Assembly (NCBI GenBank): GCA_963717725.1 | Contig: CAVQWS010000004.1 | Coordinates: 124,001-188,000 of the forward strand | DNA length: 64,000 nt | Reading direction: 5' to 3' | From: AC-32 sp963717725 | GTDB lineage: Bacteria > Actinomycetota > Thermoleophilia > Gaiellales > Gaiellaceae | Shown here: one piece after another, positions 44,780 through 55,591 of the stretch | Layout: the number at the start of each line of letters is the position of its first letter | How positions within the stretch are numbered: position 1 is the stretch's first letter | The notes under the pieces: generated by a model | Told to the model about the DNA's origin: nothing | Seen by the model: the letters and a program-made list of their open reading frames with translations, nothing else | Databases searched by the model: none | Program-made: the position numbers and the translations under genes

Positions 44780-46483
44780 GTGAAGCGCTGGTTTGTCGGT
44801 TCCGCGTCATTGCTGACCGCGGTTGCGCTCGTCGCAACCGGTTGCGGCAGCTCGAAGAAGTCCACCTCTAGTACTGAGTCCACGTCCAGTGGGGCGAAGG
44901 GCGGCACGCTGATGACGGTCGCGAACGCCGCGCCGTCGGGCTCGCCCGACCCGCAGGTCAACTACACGCTGCAGGAGTGGCAGCTGCTGATCATCACCCA
45001 CGACGGCCTTGTCGGGTTCAAGCGCGCAGGCGGCACGGAGGGCACGAAGATCGTGCCCGACCTCGCGGAGTCGATCCCGAAGCCGACCAACGGCGGCAAG
45101 ACGTGGACGTTCACGCTCCGCACGGGGATCAAGTTCTCGAACGGCAAGACGCTCACGGGCGCCGACGTCAAGGCGACCTTCGAGCGTCTGTTCAAGATCG
45201 GCGACAGCCCGAACGCGGGCACCTGGTACAACGTCATCCAGGGCGCCGACGTGTGCATCAAGACGCCGAAGACCTGTGACCTCTCCTCCGGTATCACGGT
45301 CAACGGCAACAAGGTCACCTTCAAGCTGACGACGGCCGACCCCGAGTGGCTCGACAAGCTCTCGGTGCCGTTCGCCTACATCCTCCCGGCGGGCACGCCG
45401 GCGAAGAACGTCAACATCCCGCCGCCGGGCACCGGCCCGTACATGTGGGCCGCAGTACGCGCCGAACAAGCAGATCAAGCTCGTGCGCAACCCTTACTTC
45501 AAGGTGTGGTCGAAGGACGCCCAGCCCTCGGGCAACCCCGACATCATCGTCCAGAAGTTCGGCCTCACGGTCGAGGCCGAGGTGACGCAGGTGCAGAACA
45601 ATCAGGCCGACTGGATGTTCGACCAGCCGCCCGCCGACCGGCTCGGCGAGCTGAGCAGCCCCAAGTACGCGAGCCGCGTGCACGTCAATCCGCTTACCGC
45701 GACGTACTACTTCGCGCTCAACGTCAACGTGCCGCCGTTCAACAACCTGAAGGCGCGGCAGGGCCTCAACTTCGCGACCGATCGCGCGGCGCTCGTCAAG
45801 ATCGCCGGCGGCCCGAAGCTGGCGGTGCCGACCTGCCAGGTGCTGCCGCCGAACTTCCCCGGCTACGAGCCCTACTGCCCGTACACCAAGAACCCCGGCA
45901 CCGGCGGCAGCGGCAAGTGGACGGCTCCCGACCTGGCGAAGGCGCAAGCAGCTGATCAATGCCTCGGGTACCAAGGGGATGGCGGTGAAGGTCAACACCG
46001 ACTCGACCGACACCGACAAGGCGCTCGGCCTCTACTTCGTCGGGCTGTTGAACCAGCTCGGCTACAAGGCGACGCTGCAGGCCCTCTCCGCCGACATCCA
46101 GTACCCCTACATCCAGAACTCGAAGAACAAGGTGCAGATCGCGTTCTCCGACTGGTTCCAGGACTACCCGGCGGCGTCGGACTTCCTGAACATCCTGCTC
46201 GGGTGCAACTCGATCCACCCGAACTCGAACTCGAGCCCGAACATCGCGCAGTTCTGCAACAAGGCGATCCAGGCGCAGATGGATCACGCGGGGCAGGTCG
46301 GCATCACCGACCCGGCTGCGGCGAACAAGATCTGGGCCGCAGGTGGACAAGGCGGTCACCGACCAGGCGCCGTGGGTCGCGATGTACAACCCGAAGTACA
46401 TCGACTTCCTCTCCTCGCGCGTCAAGGGTTACGTGTTCAGCCCGCAGTGGTACTTCCTCCTCGATCAGGCCTCGGTGAAGTAA
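44780..46483 (+). CDS. peptide-type ABC transporter binding lipoprotein (SBP family 5), three frameshifts
   Basis: About 566 residues after correction. Lipobox VATGC is near residue 20. The body has KIVPDLAESIPKPTNGGKTW, FTLRTGIKFSNGKTLTGADV, then MWAQYAPNKQ and VRNPYFKVW, all typical of dipeptide/oligopeptide-binding proteins. Single extra bases occur at about 45452, 45945 and 46339; removing them gives WAQYAPNKQIKL, DLAKAKQLINASGTKG and IWAQVDKAVTDQAPWV, and an end at TAA 46481-46483. The first and third breaks share the same 10-mer TGGGCCGCAG. GGGAGG before GTG 44780 is the ribosome site. It opens the transporter operon. Confidence 0.82.
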
Positions 46484-46501
46484 CGAGAGAGGAACACGCG
46501 C

Positions 46502-47562
46502 GTGGCTGAGTTCGCCTACGAGCCAGGGCCAGAAGTCCAGCTCGCGGCCGGCGAGAGCGCCAAGGAGATCTCCGGGAGGAGCCCCTGGCGCATCGCCGGC
46601 CGCAGGCTCGTGCGCAACAGGCTGGCGATGGCCTCGCTCGGGCTGTTCCTGCTGATCGTCGTCGTCAGCCTGCTGGCGCCGTTCTACGCGAACCACGTCG
46701 CCAAGACCGACCCGTTCTCCTCGAACCTGACGGGGACGACCAACGTGAACGGGAAAGAGGTCGAGGTTGTCCAGGAGACGCAAGGCGGGCTGGGTCTCGG
46801 CGTGATCCCGATCGGGCCGACCTGGCAGTCGAACTACTTCATCGGCGCGGACAACCAGGGCCGCGACGTGATGGCCCGCGTGCTCTACGGCGGCCGCTCC
46901 TCGCTGCAGATCGGCGTCGCCTCCGCGGTCATCTGCACGCTGCTCGCCCTTGCCCTGGCACTCCTGGCGGGCTTCTTCCGCGGCTGGACCGACTCGGTGC
47001 TCTCCCGCATCATGGACCTGATCTGGGCGTTCCCCGTCTACCTGCTCGCGATCTCGTTGGCGACGGTCCTGCTGACCAAGCCGGGCGGCCTGCAAATGGG
47101 GCCCGGTGACGATCGACCCGTCGAGCCTCTGGGTCCCGACCTGGATCATCGCGATCGTCTACATCCCCTACGTCTATCGCCCGCTACGCGGCCAGGTGCT
47201 TTCGGTGCGCGAGAAGGAGTACGTCGAGGCCTCGATCTCGCAGGGCGCCTCGAACCTGCGCCTGATGTTCGCCGAGATCCTCCCCAACGTGATCTCGACC
47301 GCGATCGTGCTCCTGCCGCTGATGATCGCGACCACGATCCTGACCGAGGCTGCGCTCTCGTTCCTCGGGATCGGCGTGCAGGCGCCGCAGGCGAGCTGGG
47401 GCACGATCATCGACGACGGCCAGAACCTGCTCTACACGCGCCCGCTGGTCGCGATCGTGCCCGGGGATCTTCATCGTGCTCACCGTCCTCGCGCTGAACG
47501 TGCTCGGCGACGGCGTCCGCGACGCGCTCGACCCGCGCGCGAAGGTGCGCGTCCGGGACTAG
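46502..47562 (+). CDS. ABC transporter permease, DppC-like (two frameshifts)
   Basis: About 352 residues after correction. The N-terminal OppC-type segment is SPWRIAGRRLVRNRLAMASL with the first helix, a large external loop follows, and the coupling (EAA) region is SVREKEYVEASISQGASNL. Extra G bases at about 47106 (GGGCCCGGTG) and 47467 (CCCGGGGATC) break the frame; correction restores VTIDPSSLWVPTWIIA and IFIVLTVLALNVLGDG, ending at TAG 47560-47562. It forms the membrane channel with the DppB-like subunit. GAGAGAGG precedes GTG 46502. Confidence 0.82.
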
Positions 47563-47565
47563 CCG

Positions 47566-48536
47566 GTGTTCGCCTTCGTCGTCAGGCGGCTGATCGGCAT
47601 GGTGGTCGTGCTGTTCGCGATCACGATCCTGACCTTCCTGATCTTCTTCGCCACGCCCGGGATCGACCCGAGCAGGCAGCTCGCCGGGCGGAACCCCGAC
47701 CCGGCGACGGTCGCGCCGTCAGGCACCAGTTCGGGCTCGACCGGCCGCTGCCGATCCGCTACGCGCTGATGATGAAGCGGCTCTTCATCTCGCGCGACCT
47801 CGTCTCCTACGGCAACCAGGCGCTGAACGTCGTCCCGGCGATCCAGGGCGCCGCGCCGGTGACCTTCTCGCTCGTCTTCGGCGCCGCAGTGCTCTGGGTG
47901 ATCGGAGCGATCGCGATCGGCCTGCTGATGGTGACGTTCAAGGGGACGTTCGTCGACCCATTACTCATGGTCCTGGCGCTGATCGGCATCTCGATGCCGG
48001 TCTTCTGGCTGGGCGAGGTGGTGAACCTGATCACACAGGACCGGCTGCACGACACGTTCTTCTTCAGCTGGGTGCCGCCGCTCGGCTACACGCCCTTCAC
48101 GCAGGACCCGTGGCAGTGGTTCCTGCACCTGATCTTCCCGTGGATCACGCTCTCGATCCTCTACATCGGCTTCTACGCTCGCGTGCTCCGGGCCGACCTG
48201 CTCCAGGTGCAGAACGACGACTTCGTCCGCACGGCCAAGGCGAAGGGCCTCTCGCCGCGGAGCGTCCTCGTCCGGCACATGTTGCGCACCTCGCTGATCA
48301 CGTTCGTCTCGCTCTTCGGCCTCGACTTCGGCGTCCTCGTCGGCGGCGGCGCGCTGCTGACCGAGGTGGTCTTCGGGCTCCCCGGGGTCGGGTTGCTGAC
48401 CTTCAACGCGCTGCGCTCGCTCGACCTGCCCGTGATCATGGCGACGGTGATCTACGGCGCCTTCTTCATCACGATCATGAGCGCGCTGGTCGACATCGTC
48501 TACGCGCGCCTCGACCCGCGCATCCGACCCGCGTAG
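47566..48536 (+). CDS. ABC transporter permease, DppB-like (one frameshift)
   Basis: About 323 residues after correction. It starts FAFVVRRLIGMVVVLFAITI, then PGIDPSRQLAGRNPDPATVA; a missing base near 47715 breaks the frame, and the next segment is AVRHQFGLDRPLPIRYALMM. The rest has GISMPVFWLGEVVN and the EAA region VRTAKAKGLSPRSVLVRHML. In most operons DppB precedes DppC; here the order is reversed in both transporter sets. It ends with TAG, sharing a base with the next GTG. Confidence 0.82.
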
Positions 48537-49114
48537 TGGAAATCCGAGTCTGTGTCGCTGAGGTCGCGCCCGTGCGCGCCGAGCCCGAGGAGAGCGCTGA
48601 GCAAGTGACGCAGGCGCTCGCCGGCGAGCCGCTGGCGGTCGAGTCGGTCCAGGACGGCTGGGCACGAATCCGCACCGCGTACGGCTATCCGGGCTGGATC
48701 CGCGAGGACGCGCTCGGCGGCGAGCCCGACGGCGAGTGGCCGGGGCTGCCGCGTGCCGGCGACCCGGTCGCCGAGGCCCGCGCCTACCTCGGCACGCCGT
48801 ACGAGTGGGGCGGGCTGACCACGAGCGGGATCGACTGCTCCGGGCTCGTGCACATGGGCTACCGGCGTCTCGGGCGCCTCGTCCCGCGCGACGCGCACGA
48901 GCAGGAGGCGGCGGCGGAGGCCCTCGAGGAGGCCCACCTAAAGCCCGGCGACTTGGTCTTCTTCGGCCCGCCCGAGCGCGCGGATCACATCGCCTTCTGG
49001 CTCGGCGAGGGGCGGATTCTCCATGCAACGGGACGCGATGGGGTGCACGCCGTCGTGGAGGAACCGCTGGCCGACACGCGTGTCGAGCACGAGCTTCGGT
49101 ACGGCCGCCTCTAA
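48536..49114 (+). CDS. NlpC/P60 cell-wall hydrolase with N-terminal SH3-like domain
   Basis: A 192-residue protein. Residues 1-60 resemble a bacterial SH3 domain (VAPVRAEPEESAEQV, DGWARIRTAYGYPGWI). The NlpC/P60 domain has the catalytic Cys in GIDCSGLVHMGYRRLG and His in ADHIAFWLGEGRILHAT. Such enzymes cut D-Glu-mDAP type bonds in wall peptides. No signal peptide is seen, so it may act inside on imported muropeptides, like YkfC-type enzymes. Its GTG overlaps the preceding permease TAG (TAGTG), placing it firmly inside the ABC operon. Confidence 0.88.
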   Translation: MEIRVCVAEVAPVRAEPEESAEQVTQALAGEPLAVESVQDGWARIRTAYGYPGWIREDALGGEPDGEWPGLPRAGDPVAEARAYLGTPYEWGGLTTSGIDCSGLVHMGYRRLGRLVPRDAHEQEAAAEALEEAHLKPGDLVFFGPPERADHIAFWLGEGRILHATGRDGVHAVVEEPLADTRVEHELRYGRL

Positions 49115-49191
49115 CCAAGACCTATCCAGGACGTCTTCACTTTGCGAAGATTGCGCTCGGAATCACCGGGGCTTTCAAATTGGGAGGTGCA

Positions 49192-50833
49192 ATGACTGCA
49201 AGGCGACGGGGAACCTGGTTGCTGGGCGTAGTGGCGCTCGCAGCCGGGATTTCCATGATGGTCGCGGCCTATGGCGTCGCGGCGACCCGCTCACAGGCGG
49301 CGCCGCAAAACGCGCAGAAGAGCGTCGGGACCTTGAAGGCAGTGCTCGACACGATCGACTTCCTCGACCCGCAGCAGGCCTACACGGGCCAGAGCTGGTG
49401 GGCGATGTGGAACGTGTACGAGACGCTGCTCACGTACAAGCACGTCGACGGGCCTGCCGGCTACCAGCTTGTGCCAGGGCTCGCTCAGTCGCTGCCGACG
49501 ATCTCGAACAACGGCCGCGTCTACAAGTTCAAACTTCGCCCGGGCTTGAGGTACTCGAACGGCGCGAAGGTGCTGGCGTCCGACTTCAAGTGGGCGATCA
49601 AGCGCGGCTTCCTGGCCACCGGCCAGGGCGTCGGCTTCTACACCGACATCGCCGGTGCCAAGGCGTATGCCGCTCACCCGACCAAGAACGGCAACATCGC
49701 GGGAATCGTCACCAACAACAAGACGCGGTCGATCACGGTCAAGCTCTCGACGCCGCGCGGTGACTTCCTGACGATCCTCGCGCTGCTGTTCGCAGCGCCG
49801 GTGCCCGCGAACACGTCGACGGCGATCCTGAACGGCACGATCCCGGGCACGGGGCCGTACCGCTTCTCGTCGTTCGACGCGAACCGCGGGTTCACGATGG
49901 TGCGGAACAAGTACTTCAAGCCGACGAAGTACATCCCGCGCGGGAACCCGGACAAGATCGAGGTCGCGCTCGTCGGCGACGCCAACTCGGCGACCCAGCG
50001 GGTGATCAACGGGCAGGCCGACTACTCGAACGGGGCCATCCCGCCCGACCGCATCGCCAACGCGAAGAGCAAGGGCCACCTGGTCCTGCGCCAGACGGCG
50101 AACACGTACTACTTCTGGATGAACATCAAGGAGGCGCCGTTCAACAAGCTGAAGGTTCGCCAGGCGGTCAACTACGCACTCGACCGCGCCGCCATGCAGA
50201 AGATCGTGTGGGGCGGCCTCGGGCAGGCGACGCAGAACGTGCTGCCGCCGACCTACCCGAGCTACAACAAGCTGACGCTCTACCCGCACAACGTCTCCAA
50301 GGCGAAGTCGCTGATCTCGTCCGCCGGCGCCAAGGGCGCGAAGGTCACGGTCTGGACGCGTGACGTCTCCGACGCCCGCGACGCTGCGCAGTACTACACC
50401 AGCATCCTGAACACGATCGGGCTCGACGCGAGCCTGAACATCCTGCCGAGGTCCACGTACTACTCGACCGTCGGCAACGTCGCGACCCACGCGCAGACCG
50501 GCTGGGCGCGGTGGCTGGAGGACTACCCGCACCCGCTCGACTGGTTCGACGTCCTCCTGAACGGCAACCGCATCACCAACACGGACAACAACAACTACGC
50601 GTGGTACTCGAACGCGAAGACCAACTCCGAGATCGAGGGTCTGAAGAAGTCCCAGGTCCTCACGCCCGCCGTGAACGCAGCGCTGGGCGAAGGTCGAGAA
50701 GGAGATCATGTCCCAGGCTCCGTGGGCACCGTGGTCGAACCGCGTGTTCCCGGAGTTCTTCAGCAAGAAGATGGGCTGCATCCACGTTCAGCGCCTCTAC
50801 GGAATCGACCTGGCGCGCCTCTGCAGGAAGTAG
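49192..50833 (+). CDS. second ABC transporter binding protein (SBP family 5), frameshifted near 50686
   Basis: About 546 residues after correction. The N-terminus is a signal-like helix (GTWLLGVVALAAGISMMVAA) but without a lipobox Cys, unlike the first binding protein. The family pattern is clear: FKLRPGLRYSNGAKVLASDF, IPGTGPYRFSSFDANRGFTM, KLKVRQAVNYALDRAAM. An extra G in CGCTGGGCGAAG (50685-50687) breaks the frame; correction gives AKVEKEIMSQAPWAPWSNR and a stop at 50831-50833. GGGAGG precedes ATG 49192. A hairpin follows. Confidence 0.85.
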
Positions 50834-50856
50834 AGGAACAGCACGACGAGTAAGCG

Positions 50857-50882
50857 GTGAGGGCGCCTCCGGGCGCCCTCAC
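50857..50882 (+). terminator. hairpin between binding protein 2 and permease genes
   Basis: GTGAGGGCGCC-TCCG-GGCGCCCTCAC is an 11-bp stem inside the operon. It may partly end transcription or stabilise the binding-protein mRNA, giving more binding protein than permease. Confidence 0.65.
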
Positions 50883-50908
50883 TGATCTACACTCGCCGCC
50901 GGAGGGGA

Positions 50909-51997
50909 ATGGCCGAGCCAGCAACCGAACTCACGCTCGACAGCGCCTCGCTCCTGGCCGCGGAAGAGCACGAGATTGCGATCGTCGGTCGCAGCCCGTG
51001 GTACCTCGCCTGGCGTCGGCTGCGCCGCAACTGGGTGGCGCTCACGTCGCTCGGCGTCTTCATCCTGATCGTCCTGGCCTGCGCGCTCGCGCCGGTCTAC
51101 GCGAAGCATCTCGCTCACACCGGCCCGAACACGGTGCACGCGGGCGAGACGGTGATCGTGAGCGGCAAGCCGAGGCAGGTCATCGGTGGAGGCTCGCACT
51201 ACGACCCGAAGACGAACACCTTCGTCGTCGCTTCGCCGGTCTACCTCGGCCCAACCTGGTGGCACGCGCACGGCCGCTTCGTGCTCGGCACCGACAACCT
51301 CGGCCGTGACGTCGCCGTGCGGCTGCTCTACGGCGGCCGGAACTCGCTGAAGGTCGGGATCGGTTCCGCGCTGATCTGCACGCTCGTCGCCGTCCTCCTC
51401 GCGCTGATCGCGGGCTACAACGGCGGCTGGATCGACTGGCTGGTGACGCGCTTCTTCGACCTGATCTGGGCGTTCCCGGTCTTCCTGCTGGCGATCGCTC
51501 TCTCGACCGCGCTGGCGATCAACGGCTTCCACCACTTCGGCATCTCGATCGAGCCTGGCAGCCTCTGGATCCCGACCCTCGTGATCTCGTACGTCCTGAT
51601 CCCGTACATCGGGCGGCCGCTACGTGGCCAGATCCTGTCGCTGCGTGAGAAGGAGTTCGTCGAATCGGCCATCGGCGCGGGCGCCGGCCCGCTGCGGGTG
51701 ATGTTCTCCGACCTGCTGCCGAACATCGCCTCTTCGGTGCTGGTCTTCTTCACGCTGATCATTGCGACCAACATCCTCACCGAGGCTGGCCTTTCGTTCC
51801 TCGGCGCGGGGGTGCGGCTCCCCGACCCGTCGTGGGGCAACATGATCGCGAGCGGCCAGGACCAGATCCAGACAGCTCCGTGGCTCTCGCTCATCCCCGG
51901 GATCGCGATCGTGCTGACGGTGCTCTCGCTGAACCTCTTCGGCGACGGCCTGCGTGACGCGCTCGACCCGCGCGCGAAGGTGAGGATCGAGCACTGA
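50909..51997 (+). CDS. ABC transporter permease, DppC-like
   Basis: A 362-residue intact permease. SPWYLAWRRLRRNWVALTSL is the OppC-type start; a long external loop (about residues 60-130) contains TVIVSGKPRQVIGGG; then LGTDNLGRDVAVRLLYGGRN, PLRGQILSLREKEFVESAIG and LNLFGDGLRDALDPR. It is closely similar in plan to the first DppC-like gene, so the two sets are probably old duplicates. ATG 50909 lies 26 bases after the hairpin with GGAGGGG as ribosome site. Confidence 0.9.
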   Translation: MAEPATELTLDSASLLAAEEHEIAIVGRSPWYLAWRRLRRNWVALTSLGVFILIVLACALAPVYAKHLAHTGPNTVHAGETVIVSGKPRQVIGGGSHYDPKTNTFVVASPVYLGPTWWHAHGRFVLGTDNLGRDVAVRLLYGGRNSLKVGIGSALICTLVAVLLALIAGYNGGWIDWLVTRFFDLIWAFPVFLLAIALSTALAINGFHHFGISIEPGSLWIPTLVISYVLIPYIGRPLRGQILSLREKEFVESAIGAGAGPLRVMFSDLLPNIASSVLVFFTLIIATNILTEAGLSFLGAGVRLPDPSWGNMIASGQDQIQTAPWLSLIPGIAIVLTVLSLNLFGDGLRDALDPRAKVRIEH

Positions 51998-52975
51998 TGC
52001 TCAGCCTTCGTGATCAGACGGCTGATCGGGATGGTTGCGGTGCTGTTCGCGGTCAGCATCCTCGTCTTCATCGTCTTCATCCTGATCCCGGGCGGCGACC
52101 CGGCCGAGCGGATGGCCGGCAAGAACCCGACTCCGGCGAACATCCAGAACATCCGGGAGAAGTGGGGCTTCGACAAGCCGTTCTACGTGCAGTACGTGCG
52201 GATGATGCAGAAGGCCGGCACCGGCCTCCTGCCGGGGACGCATGGGGAGTACGACATCCTGCGCTCGTTCGACACGCGCCAGGACGTGGTCGCCGAGATC
52301 AAGAAGGGCATACCGGCGACCTTCTCGCTCTGCATCGGCGCCGGGATCATCTGGCTCGTCTTCGGGATCCTGGTGGGGGTGATCTCGGCAGTGAAGGCCG
52401 GCAGGTGGTCGGACCGCGCGATCACGATCCTCGCCCTGATCGGAATCTCGATGCCCGTGTTCTGGCTCGGGATCGTGCTGCGCTACTTCTTCGCGGAGAC
52501 GCGCACGTGGTTCCCGGACGGCGGCTATGTGCCGCTGAGCGAGGACCCAGCGCAGTGGATGTACCACCTGATCCTGCCCTGGTTCTGCCTCGCGGTCTTG
52601 TTCATCGGCTTCTACGGACGGGTACTACGCTCGAACATGCTCGACACGATGAACGAGGACTACGTGCGCACCGCCAGGGCCAAGGGCTTGCCACCAGGGC
52701 GCGTGCTCGGCCACCACGTGCTGCGCAACTCGCTGATCCCGATCGTCAGCCTCTTCGGCCTCGACTTCGCGGCCGTGCTCGGCGGCGGCGCGATCCTGAC
52801 CGAGACCGTCTTCGACCTGAAGGGCGTCGGCTGGTACGCGGCCCAGTCGGTCGGTGGCCTCGACCTGCCGCCGATCATGGGCGTCACGCTCTACGGCGCG
52901 TTCTTCATCGTCGTCTTCAGCGCGGCCGTCGACTTCGCCTACGCCTACCTCGACCCCAGGATCCGGCCGACGTAA
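51997..52975 (+). CDS. ABC transporter permease, DppB-like (probable frameshift at 52003)
   Basis: About 325 residues if started at ATG 51997, whose A overlaps the previous TGA (TGATG). Read directly, the frame needs one base removed at 52003 (ATGCTCAGCC to ATGCTCGCC) to give LAFVIRRLIGMVAVLFAVSI, matching the start of the other DppB-like gene. A shorter intact frame begins at GTG 52010 and would lose only four residues. Later segments are GISMPVFWLGIVLRYFF and VRTARAKGLPPGRVLGHHVL. It ends with TAATG overlapping the ATPase gene. Confidence 0.85.
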
Positions 52976-53999
52976 TGCCGGAGCGTCTGCTCGAGGTGAA
53001 GGGCCTCAAGGTCCGGTTCGCGACCGAGGACGGCACCGTCCACGCGGTGGACGGCGTCGACTTCGAGCTCAACCGCGGCGAGGTGCTCGGGATCGTCGGC
53101 GAGTCGGGCTCCGGCAAGAGCGTCACGGCGATGACGCTCCTCGGGCTGACGCGCGACAAGAACACCCGCTTCGAGGGCGAGGTCGACTACAAGGGCGAGA
53201 ACCTGCTCGAGCTGCCCGAGTCCCGGCTGCGCCACGTGCGCGGCAACCAGATCGCGATGATCTTCCAGGACCCGATGACGTCGATGAACCCGGTCTACAC
53301 GGTCGGCGACCAGATCATCGAGGCGATCACCACGCACGAGCCGATCGGCAACAAGGACGCGAAGCGCCGCGCGATCGAGCTGCTGCGCCAGGTCGGGATC
53401 CCGAACGCGCAGTCGCGCGTGGACGACTACCCGCACCAGTTCTCGGGCGGCATGCGCCAGCGCGCGATGATCGCGATGGCGCTCTCGTGCAACCCGGACA
53501 TCCTGATCGCCGACGAGCCGACGACGGCGCTCGACGTGACGATTCAGGCGCAGATCCTCGAGCTGCTCGACCGCCTGCGCGCCGACTTCGACTCGGCCGT
53601 GATCCTGATCACGCACGACCTGGGCGTCGTCGCCGAGGTCGCCGACGAGATCCTCGTCATGTACGCGGGCCGGATCGTCGAGCGCGGCTCGAAGCGGAAC
53701 ATCTTCTACGACCCGCAGCACCCGTACGCCTGGGGCCTGCTCGGCTCGATCCCGCGGCTCGACCGGCCGAAGCCGAAGAAGCTGCACTCGATCGAGGGCA
53801 CGCCGCCGTCGCTGATCAACCTGCCGCAGGGCTGCAAGTTCCGGCCGCGCTGCCCGCACGCGTTCGAGAAGTGCTTCGAGGAGCCCGAGCTGCGCAACCG
53901 CGTCGAGGATCGCGGCCACCTCGACCGCTGCTGGCTCACCGTCGACCAGAAGCGCAGCGTGCGCGACTCGACGATCGCCGGCGAGGAGCGCGTGGTCGC

Positions 54000-54003
<4 letters not shown>
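52975..54003 (+). CDS. ABC transporter ATP-binding protein, DppD-like
   Basis: A 342-residue ATPase. Walker A is GESGSGKSV, Q-loop FQDPMTSMNPVYTV, signature FSGGMRQR, Walker B DILIADEPTTALD and H-loop THDL. The C-terminal oligopeptide-family extension has CKFRPRCPHAFEKC, the Cys cluster that can bind iron-sulfur or zinc in relatives. It powers import with the partner encoded next. Overlaps on both sides (TAATG and GTGA) show tight coupling. Confidence 0.93.
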
Positions 54004-55118
<1,115 letters not shown>

Positions 55119-55180
55119 TCCCTGAAAAGGGGTAAGAGCTCGCACTAAAGAGGGATAGTCCCCAGGCCGATAGGCCTCAC

Positions 55181-55516
55181 GTGGACGCTGCTGAGCGCAA
55201 AGAGATCCTGTCCCGCTACGTCGATCACAGCCGCCGCTTCGACGCGGTGGCCAAGCGGCGCGGCAGCAACTCGGCCGGCGGGGAGGTCATCCCGTTCGCG
55301 GGGCCGCTGCAGGAGCTCGAGCAGGAGCCGACGGCCCGTGAGATCGAGGTGCTCCAGCTGATCTCCGACGGCCTCGTCAACCGCGAGATCGGCGTCCGCC
55401 TCTTCCTCTCGGAGGAGACGGTCAAGTCGCACGTGCGCCACCTGCTGGCGAAGCTGCAGGCCCGCTCGAGGGCCCACGCAGTGGCCGTCGGTTTCAGGCG
55501 CGGCCTGATCGCTTAA
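55181..55516 (+). CDS. small LuxR-type helix-turn-helix protein
   Basis: A 111-residue protein. The C-terminal half is a GerE/LuxR helix-turn-helix: PTAREIEVLQLISDGLVNRE with LFLSEETVKSHVRHLLAKLQ. The N-terminal half has no receiver domain, only a charged helix (ERKEILSRYVDHSRRFDAVA). It may be a stand-alone regulator. It is 62 bases downstream of the ABC operon and marks the left edge of the low-GC segment. Confidence 0.8.
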   Translation: MDAAERKEILSRYVDHSRRFDAVAKRRGSNSAGGEVIPFAGPLQELEQEPTAREIEVLQLISDGLVNREIGVRLFLSEETVKSHVRHLLAKLQARSRAHAVAVGFRRGLIA

Positions 55517-55591
55517 CAGTTAGAACGCACAAACGAAAATTGGACGTCTTCGACGCCGATTTCCACACCCCTGTGGAAATCCCTCAACAGG

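Noticed and set aside
44780..52010. Programmed frameshifting in the transporter genes
   Set aside because: No common slippery heptamer or downstream structure is seen, and up to three shifts in one gene would be needed; sequencing error or decay fits better.
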